In this document: one piece after another, positions 43,163 to 51,353 of the stretch
How positions within the stretch are numbered: position 1 is the stretch's first letter
How the letters are laid out: each line of letters opens with the position of its first letter
NCBI GenBank assembly: GCA_937135955.1
Contig: CAKZOB010000056.1
Coordinates: 1-55,148 of the forward strand
DNA: 55,148 bases
DNA from: an uncultured Anaerolineales bacterium
GTDB lineage: Bacteria > Chloroflexota > Anaerolineae > Aggregatilineales > Aggregatilineaceae
Reading direction: 5' to 3'
Made by a program: the position numbers and the translations under genes
Notes under the pieces: generated by a model
What the model was told of the DNA's origin: nothing
Databases searched by the model: none
What the model saw: the letters and a program-made list of their open reading frames with translations, nothing else

Positions 43163-44002
43163 ATGGCCAGGCCAGACGATCCCGCCGCCGATTACACCGT
43201 GGACGAACTGATGGCGGTGTGCATTGCGCGGCAGGTGCAGGATGGGGACATCCTCGTCCAGGGCCTGGCCACGCCTTTAGTGGCTGCCGGCTACATCCTG
43301 GCACAGCGTACACACGCCCCCAACGCTTTCTTCGCCTCGGCCATCGGCCAGGGCATGGTGCAGGACTGGGCACCGCTGGGCCTGGCCCGCGCTGAAGAAT
43401 TGTGGTTGGGCAAGGCGCTAACCCACGCCAGCTTTGTGACGCTGGTCGCCGACGCGCTGCACACGCTCGCGCCCAAAGAGTTTTTCCGTCCCGCCCAGGT
43501 AGACCCGGCGGGCAACTTCAACAACCTCGCCATCGGCCAGGACTACGCCCATCCTCGCCTGCGCCTGCCCGGTGCGGGCGGCATTCCCGATGTCACCGTC
43601 TATTCATCGCAGGTGTATATGTACGTGCCGCGCCACTCACGGGCTGTGTTCGTCCCGCGGGTAGACTGGTGCAGTGGACTCGGTCACAGTCCACAGCGCC
43701 AGAGAGGCAGCGGTCCGCGCTACCTGATCAGCGATCTGGGACAGTTCGACTGGGCCAACGGGCGGATGCGCCTGGTATCTTATCACCCTGGCACAACCAT
43801 CGAGCGCATCCAGGCCAAGACAGGTTTTCCGCTGGATATTGCGCCAGATGTGCACGAAACGCCGCCGCCCTCCGCGGAAGAAGTGCGGCTGCTACGCGAA
43901 GAAATCGATCCGCTGGGGGTGCGTCGCCTGGAGACGCTAGCGGGGGCAGCCCGACGTGACCATCTGCGCGAGATTCTGCGCCGCGAAGGGGCGCTCGACT
44001 GA
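43163..44002 (+). CDS. CoA-transferase family protein, subunit B
   Basis: The 279-residue protein resembles the beta subunit of glutaconate CoA-transferase/IpdB: DELMAVCIARQVQDGDILVQG (quoted in part, ~10-31), VDPAGNFNNLAIG (~113-125), LPGAGGIPDVTVYS (~134-147) and LISDLGQFDW (~193-202). In true CoA-transferases a Glu in an SENG-like motif forms the acyl intermediate; the matching region here reads ASAIGQG (~residues 56-62), without Glu. That is like IpdB-type hydrolases. It lies 35 bp after the YugP gene on the same strand as subunit A. Confidence 0.82.
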   Translation: MARPDDPAADYTVDELMAVCIARQVQDGDILVQGLATPLVAAGYILAQRTHAPNAFFASAIGQGMVQDWAPLGLARAEELWLGKALTHASFVTLVADALHTLAPKEFFRPAQVDPAGNFNNLAIGQDYAHPRLRLPGAGGIPDVTVYSSQVYMYVPRHSRAVFVPRVDWCSGLGHSPQRQRGSGPRYLISDLGQFDWANGRMRLVSYHPGTTIERIQAKTGFPLDIAPDVHETPPPSAEEVRLLREEIDPLGVRRLETLAGAARRDHLREILRREGALD

Positions 44003-44058
44003 ACCAACGCTGAGGCGCATTACCCTATCTCTAGCGCACCCCCCATCTCAGCGCTTCG

Positions 44059-44094
44059 CAAAGAAAACGGAGCCTCTGGCACGAGAGGCCCCGT
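44059..44094 (-). terminator. Intrinsic terminator of transketolase
   Basis: Read on the minus strand, ACGG-GGCCTCT and AGAGGC-CCGT arms (44067-44094, one mismatch) are followed by TTTTCTTT. It also faces the convergent CoA-transferase gene. Confidence 0.7.
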
Positions 44095-44125
44095 TCGATC
44101 CGCAGGCTGGAAGAAGACGCGCGGG

Positions 44126-46126
44126 TCAGGCTTTCACCACCAGCGCGCGAGCGCGCTCGGCAATGTGTGCCGCCGTCAAGCCGAACTGTTCGTAGATCAC
44201 CTTGTAGGGCGCTGACGTGCCAAAGCGATCCACCCCTACAATCTCGCCTTCCGAGCCGACCCATTTCTGCCAGCCAGTGGTGACGCCCGCCTCTACCGCC
44301 ACGCGCGCCTTGACATGCGGCGGCAGCACGCTGTCGCGATACTCCTGCGGCTGTTTGGCGAAGCGCTCCCAGCAGGGCATACTGATCACACGCGCGCCGA
44401 TGCCCTCGGCGGCCAGCAGTTTCTGGGCTTCCAGCGCCAGATGCACTTCCGAGCCGGTGGCGATCAGCAGCACGTCTACGCGGCCCTCTGGCGCTTCCGA
44501 GAGCACATAGGCTCCGCGAGCCACGCCTTCGGCAATGCCCCAGGCCGGATCGAGCACCGGCACATTCTGGCGGGTGAGGGCGATCACCGTGGGATGCTCG
44601 CGATTCTCGATGGCGCAGCGCCAGGCCGCTGCTGTCTCGTTGGCGTCGGCGGGGCGGAACACTTCCAGGCGCGGGATCAGCCTTAGCGACATGATCTGCT
44701 CGACCGGCTGATGTGTCGGGCCGTCTTCGCCCAGACCAATGCTATCGTGCGAGAAGACGAAGATCGGCGCGAACTCGCTCAGCGCTGCCACGCGAATAGC
44801 CGGGCGCATGTAGTCGGAGAAAACCAGGAAAGTAGCGCTATAAGGGATCAGGCCGCCGTGCGCCGCCATGCCGTTGACGATCGCACCCATGGCGTGTTCG
44901 CGCACGCCGAAACGCAGGTTGCGGTTGCCGTACTGCCCCGCCTGGAAGTCGCCGCTCAGGTTGAGATAGGTCTTGGTAGACGAGTCCAGGTCTGCCGCGC
45001 CCCCCATCAGGCCGGGTAGATGCGGGGCGAGCGCGTTGAGCACCTTGCCCGATGCATTGCGCGTGGCAACCGCCGTCCCCGGCTGGAAGACGGGCAGGTC
45101 GGCGTCCCAGCCCTCCGGCAAAGTATTGCTCATCATGTGCGCCCATTCGGTCGCCAGGGCGGGCTGAGCGATCTTCCAGGCGTCGAAAGTCTTCTGCCAG
45201 GCCGCCTGCGCTGCCTGACCGCGTTCGACTGCCTGGCGGAAATGTGCCAACACATCGTCGGGCACCAGGAACGGCGGCTCGACCGGCCAGCCCAGAGCCT
45301 GCTTGGTCAGGCGGACTTCTTCCTCGCCCAGGGGCGCGCCGTGCACCTCGGCAGTGCCCGCCTTATTCGGGCTGCCATAGCCGATCACTGTGCGCACCAT
45401 GATCAGCGAAGGACGCTCTGTGTCGGCGCGTGCGGCGTGAATGGCCGCTTCGATCGCGTCCAGATCGTTGCCGTCGGGCACGCGCAACACCTGCCAGCCG
45501 TACGCTTCAAAGCGTTTGGCGACATCCTCCGTGAAGGCCATCGCCGTTGGCCCGTCCAGCGAAATCTGGTTGTCGTCGTAGAGATAGATCAGCTTGCCCA
45601 GCTTCAGGTGACCGGCCAGCGAAGCGGCCTCGGCGGCCACGCCTTCCATCAGGTCGCCATCGCTGACGATGGCATAGGTGTAGTGGTCAACGACCGCGTG
45701 ATCCGGCGCGTTGAAGTGCGCCGCCAGGTAGCGCTCGGCAATGGCCATGCCCACGCCCGTAGCGAAGCCCTGCCCCAGCGGGCCAGTCGTTGTCTCCACG
45801 CCCGGCGTCAATTTCGCTTCTGGATGCCCTGGCGTGATGCTCCCCCACTGACGAAACTGCTTGATGTCGTCCAGAGTCACATCGTAGCCGGTCAGGTAGA
45901 GCAGCGCGTAGAGCAGCATTGAGCCATGCCCCGCCGAAAGGACGAAGCGATCGCGGTCGGGCCACTGAGGATCGCGCGGATTGTGCTTGAGGAAGCGCGT
46001 CCACAGCACATAAGCCATAGGCGCTGCGCCCAAAGGCAACCCCGGATGTCCGGAATTTGCCTTCTGAATGGCATCTATTGCCAGTGTGCGAATGGTGTTG
46101 ATTGCTCTTTGCTCAAGGTCTGTCAT
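44126..46126 (-). CDS. tkt: Transketolase
   Basis: The 666-residue protein is full length. It has the opening [26 protein letters not shown] (quoted in part, ~residues 13-38), the TPP motif [20 protein letters not shown] (~154-173) with NQISLDG, and [17 protein letters not shown] read here as [16 protein letters not shown] (~405-420). The catalytic-His and binding motif is [18 protein letters not shown] (~460-477). It moves two-carbon units in the pentose phosphate pathway. The ATG at 46126 is preceded by GGAAGGG; an upstream ATG at 46141 adds five residues. It is transcribed divergently from the TIR gene. Confidence 0.96.
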   Translation of the reverse strand: MTDLEQRAINTIRTLAIDAIQKANSGHPGLPLGAAPMAYVLWTRFLKHNPRDPQWPDRDRFVLSAGHGSMLLYALLYLTGYDVTLDDIKQFRQWGSITPGHPEAKLTPGVETTTGPLGQGFATGVGMAIAERYLAAHFNAPDHAVVDHYTYAIVSDGDLMEGVAAEAASLAGHLKLGKLIYLYDDNQISLDGPTAMAFTEDVAKRFEAYGWQVLRVPDGNDLDAIEAAIHAARADTERPSLIMVRTVIGYGSPNKAGTAEVHGAPLGEEEVRLTKQALGWPVEPPFLVPDDVLAHFRQAVERGQAAQAAWQKTFDAWKIAQPALATEWAHMMSNTLPEGWDADLPVFQPGTAVATRNASGKVLNALAPHLPGLMGGAADLDSSTKTYLNLSGDFQAGQYGNRNLRFGVREHAMGAIVNGMAAHGGLIPYSATFLVFSDYMRPAIRVAALSEFAPIFVFSHDSIGLGEDGPTHQPVEQIMSLRLIPRLEVFRPADANETAAAWRCAIENREHPTVIALTRQNVPVLDPAWGIAEGVARGAYVLSEAPEGRVDVLLIATGSEVHLALEAQKLLAAEGIGARVISMPCWERFAKQPQEYRDSVLPPHVKARVAVEAGVTTGWQKWVGSEGEIVGVDRFGTSAPYKVIYEQFGLTAAHIAERARALVVKA

Positions 46127-46346
46127 CGGAACCCTTCCCAACTGAATGTGCGATCTCGGTCAAACCGGGCGAGTTGTGTTGGCTGATGTTGACCCGGCAC
46201 TTTCCCCTGGCTAAACGCCCCCATTTTACTCCGGTGCCGTTGTTACGCATAATTCGCGGGGTGTGGTAGTCTTGTGTCCCGGCTGGTGGATCGGCCCTGT
46301 GCCAGCCCTGTGACCTGTGTGCGCTCAACTCATAACTTCTGAACTC

Positions 46347-47024
46347 ATGACTCCTGACTCGCACCCCCAAGACTCGCCCATGGACGACGAACTCAACCCA
46401 TTCGACGAACTGTACGACGACGAAGATGAATTCGAAGCCTACTGCGTGAGCTGCCGCCAGAAGACACCTATCGAAACACCTCAGGCCATCTGGACGCGGC
46501 GCGGTGCGCCGGGTATTCGCGGCACCTGCGCCTTCTGTGGCACAACGGTGATCCGCATGGGGCGCACGCCCCTGCACGCTCATCTCAAGCGCCCCGATCC
46601 GGCGCAGTTCACCGACCTGGTCTCTGGTAAGGGAAAATCCAGGCTCAGCGCACCCCCCGTGTACCTGAATTATAGCGTCTCCGACGCGGAGTTTGCCGAA
46701 ATCCTGGCCGAAGACCTGACGCGCAGCGGCATACCGGTCTGGCTACCAGGGCCAGAGGACGACTTGGTGCAGTGGGCCACAGGCGTACATCCCGCCCTGA
46801 CGGAATGCCGCGCGATGGTGTTGATCCTCACTCCGCTGGCCGCCAAAGCGACCAATGTTGCCGAAGCGCTGGAGTACTTCCTCAAGACGCGCAAACCCAT
46901 CGTGGTCGCCCTGCTCCAGCCCACGGAGATACCCGATGCGCTACGTCGCAAGCCGCGTTTCGACTTCACGGGCGACAATTATAAGCAGCAATTGCGTCAG
47001 CTCGTAGCTGCCCTCAGCGTGTGA
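46347..47024 (+). CDS. Zinc-ribbon (DUF5679-like) plus TIR-domain protein
   Basis: After an acidic N-terminus (FDELYDDEDEFE) the protein has a treble-clef-like zinc ribbon, AYCVSCRQKTPIETP...GTCAFCGTTVIRMGR (four Cys, ~residues 31-73), of DUF5679 type. A TIR-like domain follows: PPVYLNYSVSDAEFAEILAE (~103-122), SGIPVWLPG, TECRAMVLILTPLA (~154-167) and RKPIVVALLQPTE (~185). TIR domains mediate signalling or cleave NAD. The catalytic Glu position is unclear (NVAEALEYFL). The start is uncertain: 46347 and 46380 are ATGs, and 46317 is GTG; none has a ribosome site. A candidate promoter is TTTACT (46225) / CATAAT (46248), 17-bp spacer. It converges on the prenyl synthase, 3 bp between stops. Confidence 0.75.
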   Translation: MTPDSHPQDSPMDDELNPFDELYDDEDEFEAYCVSCRQKTPIETPQAIWTRRGAPGIRGTCAFCGTTVIRMGRTPLHAHLKRPDPAQFTDLVSGKGKSRLSAPPVYLNYSVSDAEFAEILAEDLTRSGIPVWLPGPEDDLVQWATGVHPALTECRAMVLILTPLAAKATNVAEALEYFLKTRKPIVVALLQPTEIPDALRRKPRFDFTGDNYKQQLRQLVAALSV

Positions 47025-47027
47025 AGT

Positions 47028-48068
47028 TCAGTAAGCGCGGCGCACCAGGAACGACGCCAGTTGCCGCAGCTCCGTTTGGGCGGCATTGGCCAGGCCGGTG
47101 TCGTCCAGGTGCGCCAGAGCAGCTTCGTAGTATTGGGTGGCGACGCGCTCGGTTTCGGCAGGCGCGCCCGCGCGCTCCAGGATACGCATAACCTGGTGCA
47201 CGTCATCGTCGCTGAGCGCCGGCTGAGCGTAGAGGCGACGCAGGGTTTCGCGGTCTTCTGCAGCGGCTCGTTCCCATGCCACCAGCACAGGATAGGACTT
47301 CTTCTTCTCGTGGATGTCGCTCGTCGCCGACTTGCCGGTGACCGCCTCGTCGCCCCAAATGCCCAGGTAATCGTCGCGCACCTGGAAAGCAATGCCCAAC
47401 GCCCGCCCGAATTGCCCATAGGCCCGGATAATCGTCTCATCGTCGGTGCTCAGCAAAGCGCCCATCTGCGTCGCCGCTTCGATCAGCGTCGCCGTCTTGT
47501 GCGTGATCATGGTCAGGTACTCGGCCACGGTCACATCGTCGCGCTGCGGAAACGTCATGTCCAGCACCTGCCCTTCCGCCGTCCACAGGCACGCCTGCGA
47601 CAGCACCGCCGCCGCGCGTACAATGCGCGCAGGGGGCACAGCCAGCCGCAGCAGGCGAGTCAGGGTCAGGTTGGCCAGCGCGTAGAGGCCGTCTCCGGCG
47701 TTGATCGCCTGATCGCTGCCCCAAATGCTCCACACGGTTGGACGATGGCGGCGTTCCAGCGAGCGATCCATCACATCGTCGTGAATCAGGGTGAAGTTGT
47801 GCAGGAATTCGAGCGCTGCGGCGGCGGGCAAGACATGCCGGTAGTCACCTGTGATGGCCCGCGCCACCAGCGCCATCAGCACCGGACGCACCCGTTTACC
47901 GGCGATACGCGCCCTTTGCGCCGCGCTCTCTGCATCCCAGCCGAAGTGATGATCGATCATCTGCCACAATAGCGGCGCGACTTCGCGCTGCTCCTGGCGG
48001 GCGGCGCGCATCTCCTCCTCGATATCCGCCAGTATCCCGCCAAACTGCGACTCATAAGAAGCCGGCAT
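47028..48068 (-). CDS. Polyprenyl diphosphate synthase (trans-isoprenyl, FPP/GGPP type)
   Basis: The 346-residue enzyme joins isopentenyl units in the cytosol. Seen are KRVRPVLMALVA (~residues 58-69), the first Asp-rich motif LIHDDVMDRSLERRHRPT (~94-111), LANLTLTRLLRL, GQVLDMTF (~166), the THKTATL motif (~188-194) and the second Asp-rich motif FQVRDDYLGIWGDE (~222-235) with GKSATSDIHEKKKSYP. Chain length cannot be set reliably. ATG 48068 follows AAAGGATGG; longer readings upstream cross repeat DNA. It lies divergent from the two mevalonate-pathway genes, forming an isoprenoid cluster. Confidence 0.93.
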   Translation of the reverse strand: MPASYESQFGGILADIEEEMRAARQEQREVAPLLWQMIDHHFGWDAESAAQRARIAGKRVRPVLMALVARAITGDYRHVLPAAAALEFLHNFTLIHDDVMDRSLERRHRPTVWSIWGSDQAINAGDGLYALANLTLTRLLRLAVPPARIVRAAAVLSQACLWTAEGQVLDMTFPQRDDVTVAEYLTMITHKTATLIEAATQMGALLSTDDETIIRAYGQFGRALGIAFQVRDDYLGIWGDEAVTGKSATSDIHEKKKSYPVLVAWERAAAEDRETLRRLYAQPALSDDDVHQVMRILERAGAPAETERVATQYYEAALAHLDDTGLANAAQTELRQLASFLVRRAY

Positions 48069-48177
48069 GATCCATCCTTTCGTCAACTCAACGGGCGCGC
48101 ATTGCCCTAATTGTACGCGCTCCTGTCTGCTGCGCCCACGTTTCGGGTGCGAGCAAAGGTTGACAGCGACTTTGCCC

Positions 48178-48343
48178 CGCCCGATGACCCTCATCCCCCA
48201 GCCCCTTTTCCCGCGCTGCGGTCTATACACGGGCGAAGGGGAGCACCTGGACGAGAGAAAGTAAGTCCCCTCGCCCCGCGACGCAGTCGCGAGGGAGAAA
48301 TTTAGGGGTGAGGGGCAACAGACTGCTGCAAATTGCCCCTCAC
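48178..48343. repeat. Intergenic repeat cluster between isoprenoid genes
   Basis: The 375-bp gap holds three palindromic pieces. CCCCTTTTCCC...GGGCGAAGGGG spans ~48199-48242. A CCCCGCGACGCAGTCGCGAG core (~48275-48294) is shared with 33054-33095. A perfect 11-bp hairpin GTGAGGGGCAA/TTGCCCCTCAC (48308-48318 and 48333-48343) is followed by ATTTTGC. The last could terminate transcription before mevalonate kinase. No gene is visible here. Confidence 0.55.
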
Positions 48344-48443
48344 ATTTTGCACACACCCCACGTTTCGCCATTGCCGCCGCCCCTCAAACAGTTTACACTA
48401 CCTGCGAGGGCGCAACAGAGAACATGGGCAAGGGATTTCTGCG

Positions 48444-49427
48444 GTGACGGGCGTACAGGTTTCGGCTCCAGGCAAACTGATGCTGCTGGGCGAGCACGCA
48501 GTAGTGCATGGGCAGCCCTGCCTGGTGACCGCCATGGACGCCCGTCTGTCTATGACTCTGGCGCATATCGAAACAGATACATTCTTCATTGATGCGCCAG
48601 ATGTCGGCGTGCGCGGCATGAGCGGCTCGCTGCGCGATGTCTTCCGCGACGGGCGCGCGCTGGCCCCCGGCACGCGCTTCATCGAAAGCGCCCTGCGGCT
48701 ATTCGACGAACAGGTCGGGCTGAGCCGCGGAGTCGCCATCACCACCCGCAGCGACTTTGCCAGCACGCTTGGCCTGGGCAGTTCCTCAGCGACAGTCGCC
48801 TGCACCCTGTTCGGCCTGGCGCAGCTTGAGCAGGTTGATCTCTCCCTCGAACAGCTCTTTGATTGGGGTCTGCAGGCCATCCGTCGGGTGCAGGGCACTG
48901 GCTCCGGCTTCGACCTGGCAGCGGCGATCTTCGGCGGGACGCTGCTCTACCAGGCCGAGCCGCGCCAGATCGAGTCTCTGGATGTCCCCGACCTGCCGCT
49001 GTTGGCCGCTTACTCCGGCATCAAGGCGGATACGGCCACCTATGTTGAGCGTGTGTCGGCGCGATTGGCCGCGCACCCGGCGGCTGTCGAACACATCTTC
49101 GCCGCGATGGGCGCGCTGGCCCTGGAGGGGCGCGCTGCTTTGCTGGCACATGACTGGCCGCGCCTGGGCGAGCTGCTGGACATGCAGCACGGCCTGGCCC
49201 ACGCGCTGGGAGTAGATATCCCACAGACGGCGACGCTGGTCTTCGCCGCGCGCGAAGCCGGAGCCTGGGGCGCTAAGCTGAGCGGGGCGGGCGGCGGCGA
49301 CTGCGTGATTGCGCTGGCCCCGCCCGACCGCCGCGCTGCAGTGATCGCAGCCTGGCAGGCCGTCGGAGGCACGCTGATAGATAGCGCGCCGCACGCGCCC
49401 GGTGTGCGCCTGGAAACGGAAAGGTAG
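48444..49427 (+). CDS. mvk: Mevalonate kinase
   Basis: The 327-residue GHMP kinase phosphorylates mevalonate at O5. Motifs are VSAPGKLMLLGEHAVVHGQP (~residues 5-24), the ATP loop TLGLGSSSATVACTLFGL (~109-126), GTGSGFDLAAAIFGG (~152-166, catalytic Asp) and the closing KLSGAGGGDCVIALA (~278-292). I chose the GTG at 48444, with AAGGGA 9 bases upstream; earlier ATG starts add unrelated residues. It is 4 bp from the decarboxylase gene and probably co-transcribed. Confidence 0.93.
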   Translation: MTGVQVSAPGKLMLLGEHAVVHGQPCLVTAMDARLSMTLAHIETDTFFIDAPDVGVRGMSGSLRDVFRDGRALAPGTRFIESALRLFDEQVGLSRGVAITTRSDFASTLGLGSSSATVACTLFGLAQLEQVDLSLEQLFDWGLQAIRRVQGTGSGFDLAAAIFGGTLLYQAEPRQIESLDVPDLPLLAAYSGIKADTATYVERVSARLAAHPAAVEHIFAAMGALALEGRAALLAHDWPRLGELLDMQHGLAHALGVDIPQTATLVFAAREAGAWGAKLSGAGGGDCVIALAPPDRRAAVIAAWQAVGGTLIDSAPHAPGVRLETER

Positions 49428-49431
49428 AGCT

Positions 49432-50421
49432 ATGCCGTTCGTCAAAGCGACGGCGCTGAGCTGCGCCAACATCGCCTTCATCAAGTACTGGGGGCGCAAA
49501 GATCACCTGCTGCGTCTGCCGCTCAATTCGTCCATTTCCATGAACCTGGACAACGCTACTACGGTCACGACAGTGGCCTTCGACGAAGCGCTGCCCGCCG
49601 ACGAGATCGAGATCGGCGGAGAACCCGCGTCACCGCACGCCGCACGGCGGGTGAGCGAACACCTGGATCGTATCCGGGCGCTGGCGGGTATCACGGCACG
49701 GGCGCGGGTCGCTTCGCGCAACTCGTTCCCGATGGGCGCGGGGATCGCCTCGTCGGCCTCAGCCTTCGCCGCGCTGACCGTCGCCGCCTGTGCCTCCGCC
49801 GGACTCCAACTCGACGAGCGCGCGCTGACCATCCTGGCCCGCCAGGGGTCGGGGTCGGCCTGTCGTTCTATTCCGGCGGGTTTTGTGGAATGGCACACCG
49901 GCGACACAAGCGACGAGTCCTTTGCAGAGTCCATCGCCCCGCCCGATCACTGGGACTTGCGCGACCTGATCGCCATCGTGCAGACAGAGCACAAGGAAGT
50001 CGGTTCGTCCAAGGGGCACGAGATAGCCGGGCCAAGCCCCTTCGCAGCGGCGCGCCTGGCCGAAGCAGAGCGCGCGTTGCCAGTGGTACGCGTGGCCATC
50101 CTGGCGCGCGACTTCACCACCTTCGGCGAAGAGGCCGAGCAGGAAGCGATCCGGATGCACGCCGTGGCCATGACCTCGCGCCCCAGCGTGCTCTACTGGT
50201 CGCCGGAGACGGTGCGCATCATGCACGCCGTGCGGCAATGGCGCGCCGAAGGGCTGGAAGCGTACTTCTCCATTGATGCCGGAGCCAACGTGCATGTGCT
50301 GTGCCAGGGCAAAGATGCCCCCTACGTCGAAGCGGCGCTGCACGCCCTGCTCGATGTGCGCGAGGTGCTCGCCAACCGTCCAGGGCCAGGCACACAGCTA
50401 GTTGAACACCATCTGTTCTGA
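49432..50421 (+). CDS. Mevalonate diphosphate (or monophosphate) decarboxylase
   Basis: The 329-residue GHMP-fold decarboxylase has ALSCANIAFIKYWGRKDH (~residues 6-23), LPLNSSISMNLDNATTVTTV (quoted in part), SRNSFPMGAGIASSASAFAAL (quoted in part, ~95-115), ARQGSGSACRSIPAGFVEW (~138-156) and a late YFSIDAGANVHVLC (~280-293). It releases CO2 to make isopentenyl diphosphate or isopentenyl phosphate. In the Chloroflexota Roseiflexus a homologue is a phosphomevalonate decarboxylase working with isopentenyl phosphate kinase, so the substrate is open. No phosphomevalonate kinase or IPK gene is in the window. AAAGGTAG precedes the ATG. Confidence 0.9.
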   Translation: MPFVKATALSCANIAFIKYWGRKDHLLRLPLNSSISMNLDNATTVTTVAFDEALPADEIEIGGEPASPHAARRVSEHLDRIRALAGITARARVASRNSFPMGAGIASSASAFAALTVAACASAGLQLDERALTILARQGSGSACRSIPAGFVEWHTGDTSDESFAESIAPPDHWDLRDLIAIVQTEHKEVGSSKGHEIAGPSPFAAARLAEAERALPVVRVAILARDFTTFGEEAEQEAIRMHAVAMTSRPSVLYWSPETVRIMHAVRQWRAEGLEAYFSIDAGANVHVLCQGKDAPYVEAALHALLDVREVLANRPGPGTQLVEHHLF

Positions 50422-50439
50422 ATCGTCGGGTCGGCTGAC

Positions 50440-50474
50440 AAAAGACCGGCGTCGCAGAGACGCCGGTCTTTTTT
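50440..50474. terminator. Strong bidirectional intrinsic terminator
   Basis: GACCGGCGTC (50444-50453) and GACGCCGGTC (50459-50468) form a perfect stem with a 5-base loop, with AAAA before and TTTTTT after. It separates the convergent decarboxylase and bioY genes. Confidence 0.92.
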
Positions 50475-50484
50475 CCGGATGGTA

Positions 50485-51063
50485 TCACTGTCCCCAGCCG
50501 CGCCGGTCGAGGATGCGCCAACCCCAGGGCAGAGACGCCGCCGCCAGCAGTACCTTGCCCAGGTCGCCGGGCAGGAAGGGCAGCAGCCCCAGGTCGAACA
50601 CCCTGTCCGCACCCACGAAACGGGCCAGCCAGGGCAACCCAAACGCATAGATCACCGCGTTACCCAGGAGCATCGCCAGCAACGTGCTCTCCATCCGCCG
50701 ATCCCAACCCCGCTCGGCCAGCCGTCCCACCAACCAGGCAGCGGCGACGAACCCGACCAGATAGCCGCCAGTCGGGCCGGTCAGGCGGGCGAGACCCGCC
50801 GCCCCCCCAGCCAGAACAGGCAATCCCATCGCTCCTTCGGCCAGGTAGGTGAGCAGGGCCAAGCTCCCCCGCCGGCTGCCCAGCAACACGCCAGTCAGGA
50901 GCACGGCGAAAGTCTGGCCGGTAACAGGCACCGGGCTGAAAGGCAAGGGAATGGCGATCTGTGCGAACAGCGCAACCAACAACGACCCGGCCAGCACCAG
51001 GGCGGCATCGTACAGCAAAGCGTGATTCCTGGCAGACGGACGAAGCACATCGGCGTATGTCAT
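50485..51063 (-). CDS. bioY: Biotin transporter substrate-binding component BioY
   Basis: The 192-residue membrane protein has about six helices and the BioY marks FAQIAIPLPFSPVPVTGQTFAV (quoted in part, ~residues 33-54), LLGSRRGSLALLTYLAEGAMG (quoted in part) and LPVLAGGAAGLARLTGPTGGYLVGF (quoted in part). It is the S-component of an ECF transporter, or works alone. GGAGGTAG lies before the ATG at 51063, which rules out the upstream ATG at 51084 that overlaps the ribosome site. No ECF ATPase genes or biotin synthesis genes are adjacent. Confidence 0.95.
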   Translation of the reverse strand: MTYADVLRPSARNHALLYDAALVLAGSLLVALFAQIAIPLPFSPVPVTGQTFAVLLTGVLLGSRRGSLALLTYLAEGAMGLPVLAGGAAGLARLTGPTGGYLVGFVAAAWLVGRLAERGWDRRMESTLLAMLLGNAVIYAFGLPWLARFVGADRVFDLGLLPFLPGDLGKVLLAAASLPWGWRILDRRGWGQ

Positions 51064-51134
51064 GGCGTTCTCTACCTCCAACAATGCTCCCTTGAGATCG
51101 TCTCTGCGGGAGGTCTACAGCGAAGAACAGAACC

Positions 51135-51169
51135 AAAAAATGGGGTTGTTCCCATGGAATCAACCCCAT
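51135..51169 (-). terminator. Second terminator downstream of tRNA-Arg
   Basis: ATGGGGTTG (51140-51148) and CAACCCCAT (51161-51169) pair, and TTCC/GGAA extend the stem inside. On the minus strand the stem is followed by five to six T (51135-51140). Confidence 0.75.
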
Positions 51170-51201
51170 CAACCCAACGAAGTTATCTGGTGAAAACAGA
51201 C

Positions 51202-51236
51202 AAAAAAACAGTTCTGGCGCTGATGCGCCAGAACTG
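51202..51236 (-). terminator. First terminator downstream of tRNA-Arg
   Basis: CAGTTCTGGCGC and GCGCCAGAACTG (51209-51220 and 51225-51236) form a perfect 12-bp stem with a TGAT loop. On the minus strand TTTTTTT (51202-51208) follows. Confidence 0.9.
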
Positions 51237-51241
51237 GAAGA

Positions 51242-51313
51242 TACCCCCACCAGGACTCGAACCTGGGCCTCTGCCTCCGGAGGGCAACGCTCTATCCTCT
51301 GAGCTATGGGGGC
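51242..51313 (-). tRNA. tRNA-Arg (anticodon CCG)
   Basis: The minus strand folds into a full cloverleaf. The acceptor is GCCCCCA/TGGGGGT, the D arm GCTC...GAGC, the anticodon stem TTGCC/GGCAG with loop CTCCGGA (anticodon CCG, positions 34-36), and the T arm CCAGG-TTCGAGT-CCTGG. The discriminator is A and CCA is not encoded. It reads the CGG codon, which is frequent in this GC-rich DNA. Confidence 0.95.
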
Positions 51314-51325
51314 GTACACCCCATT

Positions 51326-51353
51326 ATTGTATCAGCAAGGGCCTGAGCGTCAA
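51326..51353 (-). promoter_or_regulatory. Promoter of tRNA-Arg
   Basis: On the minus strand -35 TTGACG (51348-51353) and -10 TACAAT (51326-51331) are 16 bp apart, placing the start about 6 bases before the tRNA. The -35 overlaps the stop codon of the upstream gene. Confidence 0.7.

Noticed and set aside
41000-44002. The CoA-transferase, ctpA, yugP block as a recent transposon insertion between the subunits
   Set aside because: No transposase, terminal repeats or composition change is visible around ctpA or yugP.
45020-45922. A 300-residue plus-strand frame opposite transketolase
   Set aside because: Antisense to conserved TPP motifs; no ribosome site or recognisable fold.
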